Assembly (NCBI GenBank): GCA_016841675.1
Contig: JAENYQ010000016.1
Coordinates: 1-52,980, forward strand
Reading direction: 5' to 3'
DNA length: 52,980 nucleotides
From: Desulfotomaculum sp.
Lineage (GTDB): Bacteria > Bacillota > Desulfotomaculia > Desulfotomaculales > Desulfallaceae
This document shows positions 49,436 to 52,980 of this stretch, one piece after another. The notes below the pieces were generated by a model. It saw nothing but the letters and a program-made list of their open reading frames with translations, did not search any database and had not been told where the DNA came from. The position numbers and the translations under genes are program-made. Each line of letters starts with the position of its first letter. The first letter of the stretch is position 1.

Positions 49436-50851
49436 TTGGCTATAAATAAAGATGTTTCGATTATGGCACCGGGAATGATAATATCCGTAGAGGACGCTCT
49501 GGTCTTACGCCGCAATGAAGTTGTAGCGTTACATAAAAACTACGGCAACTCCGGTCTGGCTGCCCTTTTCGGTCTGGTTAATTTTGACCGCCAGTTTGTT
49601 CGGGCGTCAGGAACCAGGATCTGGGACAGTGACGGCGAGGAGTTCATTGATTTCGTTGGCGCGTTCGGAGCCATGAACCTGGGTCATAATCACCCACGTG
49701 TTCTAGAAGCCCTGGATAAAGTACGGGAAATGCCCAACCTGATTCCTTCTTCTCTGCCGACCATGCTTGCTGCCATGATGCACAACCTGGCTATAATCAC
49801 ACCTGGTCGCTTAAAAAGGACTTTTCACTGCAACAGCGGCACCGAAGCAGTGGAAGGGGCACTTAAACTGGCCCGGGCCGCCACAGGCAGAACCGGGTTC
49901 ATATACTGTCATAATTCGTTTCACGGTAAAACATTCGGCTCGCTATCGGTAACGGGGCGGGATAAATACCGTAAAAGCTTTGAACCACTGCTGCCGGGCT
50001 GCACGGAAGTCCCGTTCGGAGATGCTGAGGCCTTGGGTAAAGCATTGATTACTTACAAACCGGCCGCATTTATTGTTGAACCAATTCAGGGTGAAGGCGG
50101 TGTCATCGTACCTCCGCCCGGGTACCTGGCCGAGGCCGCCCGTCTTTGCAAGGAGCGCGGCGTCTTGTTTATCGCCGATGAGATCCAGACCGGTTTCGGG
50201 CGTACTGGGACTATGTTCGCCTGCCAGTATGAAAAGGTGGAGCCAGACATTATGTGTTTAGCTAAATCTCTTGGCGGCGGTGTAGAACCCATCGGCGCTC
50301 TAATTACCACCGATGAAATTTGGAATAAAGCGTACGGCAGCATTGACAAAGCTCTATTGCACACCTCAACATTTAACGGCAACACCCGGGCCACTGCGGC
50401 AGCAGTGGCAGCTATTGAGGTGATTATTAATGAAAATCTGCCATCCAGGGCAGCGGAAAACGGCGCTTACTTGATATCCGAGCTGCAGCAAATGCAGAAA
50501 AAATACTCACTTATCAAAGAGGTGCGGGGGCGCGGACTGCTAATAGGAGTAGAGTTTGCAAAGCCAAGCGGTCTGGCTAATAAACTAACTTTTGGGATGG
50601 CATCTAAATTGTCTGATGAGTATCTGGGCAGCATGATAGCCGGTAAACTGCTGAACCAGCATCATATTATGACGGTTTACACACTCAATAATCCCAACGT
50701 AATCAGATTGGAACCGCCTTTGACAGTAACCCGAGAGGAAATTGACCGCTTGCTGAATGCCATGGATGACACACTCAAAAACCATAAGGGTTTAGTTAGT
50801 TTCGCCGCTTCCAGCGCCGGCACGGCCATTAAAAGTTTCCGGCGTAAATAA
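49436..50851 (+). CDS. Class III aminotransferase (putrescine/ornithine/acetylornithine-type)
   Basis: This fold-type I PLP enzyme transfers the omega-amino group of a diamine or amino acid. Seen are NSGTEAVEGALKLARAATGR, FIADEIQTGFGRTG and the PLP Lys in CLAKSLGGGVEPIGAL. Family members such as putrescine aminotransferase and diaminobutyrate or acetylornithine transaminases share these, so the substrate is not settled. The TTG at 49436 has GGGAGGT 7 nt upstream; the frame to 49394 would include the operator. Length is 471 aa. A terminator follows. Confidence 0.92.
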   Translation: MAINKDVSIMAPGMIISVEDALVLRRNEVVALHKNYGNSGLAALFGLVNFDRQFVRASGTRIWDSDGEEFIDFVGAFGAMNLGHNHPRVLEALDKVREMPNLIPSSLPTMLAAMMHNLAIITPGRLKRTFHCNSGTEAVEGALKLARAATGRTGFIYCHNSFHGKTFGSLSVTGRDKYRKSFEPLLPGCTEVPFGDAEALGKALITYKPAAFIVEPIQGEGGVIVPPPGYLAEAARLCKERGVLFIADEIQTGFGRTGTMFACQYEKVEPDIMCLAKSLGGGVEPIGALITTDEIWNKAYGSIDKALLHTSTFNGNTRATAAAVAAIEVIINENLPSRAAENGAYLISELQQMQKKYSLIKEVRGRGLLIGVEFAKPSGLANKLTFGMASKLSDEYLGSMIAGKLLNQHHIMTVYTLNNPNVIRLEPPLTVTREEIDRLLNAMDDTLKNHKGLVSFAASSAGTAIKSFRRK

Positions 50852-50882
50852 TCAAAACTATGCTCATAAATGTTCATAAACG

Positions 50883-50920
50883 AAGGCGCGCTATACGAGT
50901 ACTGTAAAAGCGCGCCTTTT
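50883..50920 (+). terminator. Terminator after the aminotransferase
   Basis: Arms AAGGCGCGCT (50883-50892) and AGCGCGCCTT (50909-50918) enclose a 16-nt loop and are followed by TTTACTTTTT. It resembles the trxA terminator in composition. Confidence 0.85.
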
Positions 50921-51063
50921 ACTTTTTGTAATCATATTTTATAGATTTACTTGATTTACTCGACTGTTGGAGTAAACCATCAATTAGTTTCATAGTCAAT
51001 AGTGTACAACCTGTTTCAAGTTGCATTAATCACTATCTGCACCACCAATAATCCCAGTCTTGC

Positions 51064-52002
51064 TTAACCCACCTGTTCTCGAGCCTTAATCATACGCGTA
51101 ATGACCTCGTTTATGACAGTGGGCACGCCGTATTCTCTGCCTAAACTGACTACTGCGCCGTTTAAAGCGTCAATTTCCGTCATTCTGCCTCTCATGATAT
51201 CCTGGAGCATTGATGAATGATGCGATGCGGTGGTGGGTACCATCTTTTCATAAAAATCATCCCGGTACGCATCAGCGTCAGGCCAAAAGGTTTCTTGGCC
51301 CATGGCGGTCAGCAATGCAAAAATCTCACTGATTACCCCGTCCATTAATTCCCTGGTATGCTCAACTTCCGCCAGCCTGCCATATTCAACATTAAGCAAT
51401 GCTCCAAGTGGGTTTAACGCTGAATTGTAAATAATTTTACCCCAAACATATTTCATCACTTCACTGGAGGTCCTGGTGGGAATGCCGGCTTGTTTAAAAA
51501 CAGCGGCCAGGTTTTCAAGTACATCGCCGCTTACTGTATTATCCGGTGAGCCCAGTACAACTTCATCAGCTATTACTGTGACCATGGACTCGCCGGGGGC
51601 AATGGTTTCAGCCCCAAAAATAACTCGGGCCAGAACCAGATTTTCCCGCGGGATATATTCCGCAGCGGATTCATAATTGCCATAGCCGTTTTGCAGCAGC
51701 ACCACTAATGTGCCCGGAGAGACCAGTCCGGTAATGGCACGGGCGGCGGATACGGTGACATATGATTTTACAGTCACCAGGATCAGGTCAAATTGCTCTT
51801 CTTGCACTTGCTTAATTCCTGTAATAATGTTGTCCAGCCTGGCAGAGTGTTCATCCCAGATGCCGGTTATGCGAACACCTTTATCCCTGATTATTTGCGT
51901 ATTGGCACCACGGGCCAAAGCAACTACCCGGTGCCCGGATTTCTTTAATAGACAAGAGTATACCGTGCCCAGTGCGCCCAGTCCAAAAACCAGTACATTC
52001 AT
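51064..52002 (-). CDS. 2-Dehydropantoate 2-reductase (ApbA/PanE) family protein
   Basis: PanE reduces ketopantoate to pantoate with NADPH in pantothenate synthesis. The Rossmann loop VLVFGLGALGTVYSCLL, the catalytic Lys segment VWGKIIYNSALNPLGALL and the substrate-site RGRMTEIDALNGAVV are seen. Length is 312 aa, normal. Paralogues of this family act on other 2-keto acids. There is no panB or panC nearby, so the substrate is likely but not certain. The TTAT-rich start ATG has CGGAGG upstream. Confidence 0.9.
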   Translation of the reverse strand: MNVLVFGLGALGTVYSCLLKKSGHRVVALARGANTQIIRDKGVRITGIWDEHSARLDNIITGIKQVQEEQFDLILVTVKSYVTVSAARAITGLVSPGTLVVLLQNGYGNYESAAEYIPRENLVLARVIFGAETIAPGESMVTVIADEVVLGSPDNTVSGDVLENLAAVFKQAGIPTRTSSEVMKYVWGKIIYNSALNPLGALLNVEYGRLAEVEHTRELMDGVISEIFALLTAMGQETFWPDADAYRDDFYEKMVPTTASHHSSMLQDIMRGRMTEIDALNGAVVSLGREYGVPTVINEVITRMIKAREQVG

Positions 52003-52127
52003 ATTATAACCTCCGTCTCCGGAACAAGCCTGCCAGGAGCCTATAACGCTTTATTAAAGGCTCATCTACAGTCAATTCATCATAAAAAAGTCTTGGTTAG
52101 GATTTTTCAGGGTGATTTAGTTAAAGA

Positions 52128-52655
52128 TCAGTTAGTGGAGCCGCTTTCATCTAAAATATGCAGTATGGCCCGGCAGAAGGCTGGCAGGTCATCGGGCATG
52201 CGTGAGGTGACCAGGTTGCCGTCCACCACCACTTCCTGATCCAGGAAGTGAGCGCCGGCGTTTACAAGATCATCCTTGATAGCGAAAAAGCAAGTTGCCT
52301 TTTTACCCTGTAGTACTCCCGCTGAAGCCAGCATCCACCCGGCATGGCAAATGGCCGCAACCACGTGGCCGCGTTGGAAAACGTCCTGTACCAGTTTAAC
52401 CATGGCCGGGTCACGGCGCATAAAGTCAGGCGCGAAACCGCCTGGTATAATTACCGCTTCATAATGGGATGCATCGGCGTTAACTGCGGAAACCGTTTCT
52501 TTTGCCGGCAAGCCTATTTTGCTCGGGTAGGTACCCAACCGGCCGGTCCCCACCACGTCCACCTCAAATCCAGCTTCGATAAAACGGTAATAGGGATACC
52601 AAAATTCATACTCGTTATATAATTCTTCTACTAGAACTGCTACTTTGCGTGCCAT
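52128..52655 (-). CDS. DJ-1/PfpI family protein
   Basis: The DJ-1/PfpI fold includes glyoxalases, deglycases, proteases and chaperones. The nucleophile elbow is ICHAGWMLASAG and the preceding acidic site is in VAVLVEELYNEYEFWYPYYR (the early Glu). GGFAPDFMRRDP contributes the adjacent loop. Length is 175 aa. It lies directly downstream of the amidohydrolase 3' end and before panE on the same strand. The exact activity cannot be set. Confidence 0.9.
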   Translation of the reverse strand: MARKVAVLVEELYNEYEFWYPYYRFIEAGFEVDVVGTGRLGTYPSKIGLPAKETVSAVNADASHYEAVIIPGGFAPDFMRRDPAMVKLVQDVFQRGHVVAAICHAGWMLASAGVLQGKKATCFFAIKDDLVNAGAHFLDQEVVVDGNLVTSRMPDDLPAFCRAILHILDESGSTN

Positions 52656-52980
52656 TTACTCAGCCCCCTTTGCTTTAATTAACGATTCGGCGGCAGCCTG
52701 GGCATCCTCTAGCACCCTGTCCTCATCCATGGTTAGGAGACGACGATTTTCCATAACTACCTGCCCGTCTATGATTACCGTGTCTACATCTGACGCAAGA
52801 GCGGCATAGGCCACGTGGGCATGAAGATTATGCAACGGGTACAGGTGTGGTTTGTGCATGTCCAGTAAAATTATATCTGCCAAAAAGCCCGGCTTTATTT
52901 TACCCACCCGGTCGCCCAGGCCCACTGCCAATGCACCGTCGGCGGTGGCCATACGCAGCGCTTCCCGGACTGGTAGCGCA
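52656..52980 (-). CDS. Amidohydrolase family protein (C-terminal part, cut by window edge)
   Basis: The visible 108 codons form the C-terminal part of an amidohydrolase of the MtaD/TrzN type, which includes S-adenosylhomocysteine and 5'-methylthioadenosine deaminases. The composite-domain strand GKIKPGFLADIILLDMH and VDTVIIDGQVVMENR are typical. The catalytic metal ligands lie upstream, outside the window. The frame is open to the window edge, and the apparent ATG at 52952 is internal (LRMATADGA). It abuts the PfpI gene with no spacing. Confidence 0.88.
   Translation of the reverse strand, partial: ALPVREALRMATADGALAVGLGDRVGKIKPGFLADIILLDMHKPHLYPLHNLHAHVAYAALASDVDTVIIDGQVVMENRRLLTMDEDRVLEDAQAAAESLIKAKGAE

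Overview
This window looks like a chromosome segment of an anaerobic, low-to-mid GC Firmicute of the Desulfotomaculum/Pelotomaculum (Peptococcaceae) type. That placement is an inference from gene content and order: a ylxM-ffh-rpsP-khpA-rimM-trmD-rplS-lepB-rbgA-rnhB block, a recJ-relA-dtd-hisS-aspS block, an 11-gene nuo operon without nuoEFG, a flavoprotein-rubredoxin fusion and a C_GCAxxG_C_C protein. No rRNA, tRNA or CRISPR array was seen.

Layout. Positions 1-5700 carry two small unknown genes and the minus-strand iron-sulfur/tRNA-thiolation operon iscR-iscS-iscU-mnmA, with rarA upstream. Positions 6080-18200 hold trxA, tcdA, aspS-hisS, a divergent DUF896 gene, an MBL-fold hydrolase, dtd, relA and recJ. 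Positions 18750-25700 hold comM/yifB, an acylphosphatase, an unknown 135-aa protein, the rubredoxin fusion, a 42-aa Cys-rich protein that is easily missed, yraN, a C_GCAxxG_C_C protein and a CoxE-like VWA/MoxR pair. Positions 26136-31670 are an accessory island: a truncated crotonase, an SF2 helicase (minus) and, divergently, a coiled-coil protein plus two AAA+ proteins, the second resembling BREX BrxD (DUF2791). This is the best candidate for an undescribed defence-like system. Positions 31818-41696 are nuoA-BCDHIJKLMN. Positions 41835-49219 are the rnhB-to-ylxM block. The right end has a class III aminotransferase, a ketopantoate-reductase-like protein, a DJ-1/PfpI protein and the 3' end of an amidohydrolase.

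Intergenic DNA is unusually rich in short non-coding repeats. (a) Five copies of a MITE-like element have ends starting with CATG; four of them are flanked in the window by 8-bp direct repeats. (b) Four elements are bounded by inverted clusters of AGTCAGG/AGTCAGT-type heptamers. (c) Many hairpins carry GGGGACA or GGGGTCAG arms and look like REPs. (d) Two single elements are bounded by perfect 19-bp inverted repeats. Several of these sit at gene ends, and one supplies the last codons of relA.

How the genes work together. IscS and IscU supply sulfur and Fe-S clusters, MnmA uses IscS sulfur for tRNA, and IscR probably controls the set. The nuo operon encodes a membrane complex that must take electrons from something other than a NADH module encoded here. 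The ffh/lepB/rbgA/rimM/trmD cluster covers protein export, ribosome assembly and tRNA modification. The island genes probably act as an ATP-driven DNA-processing module, but no nuclease, methyltransferase or PglZ gene is present in the window.
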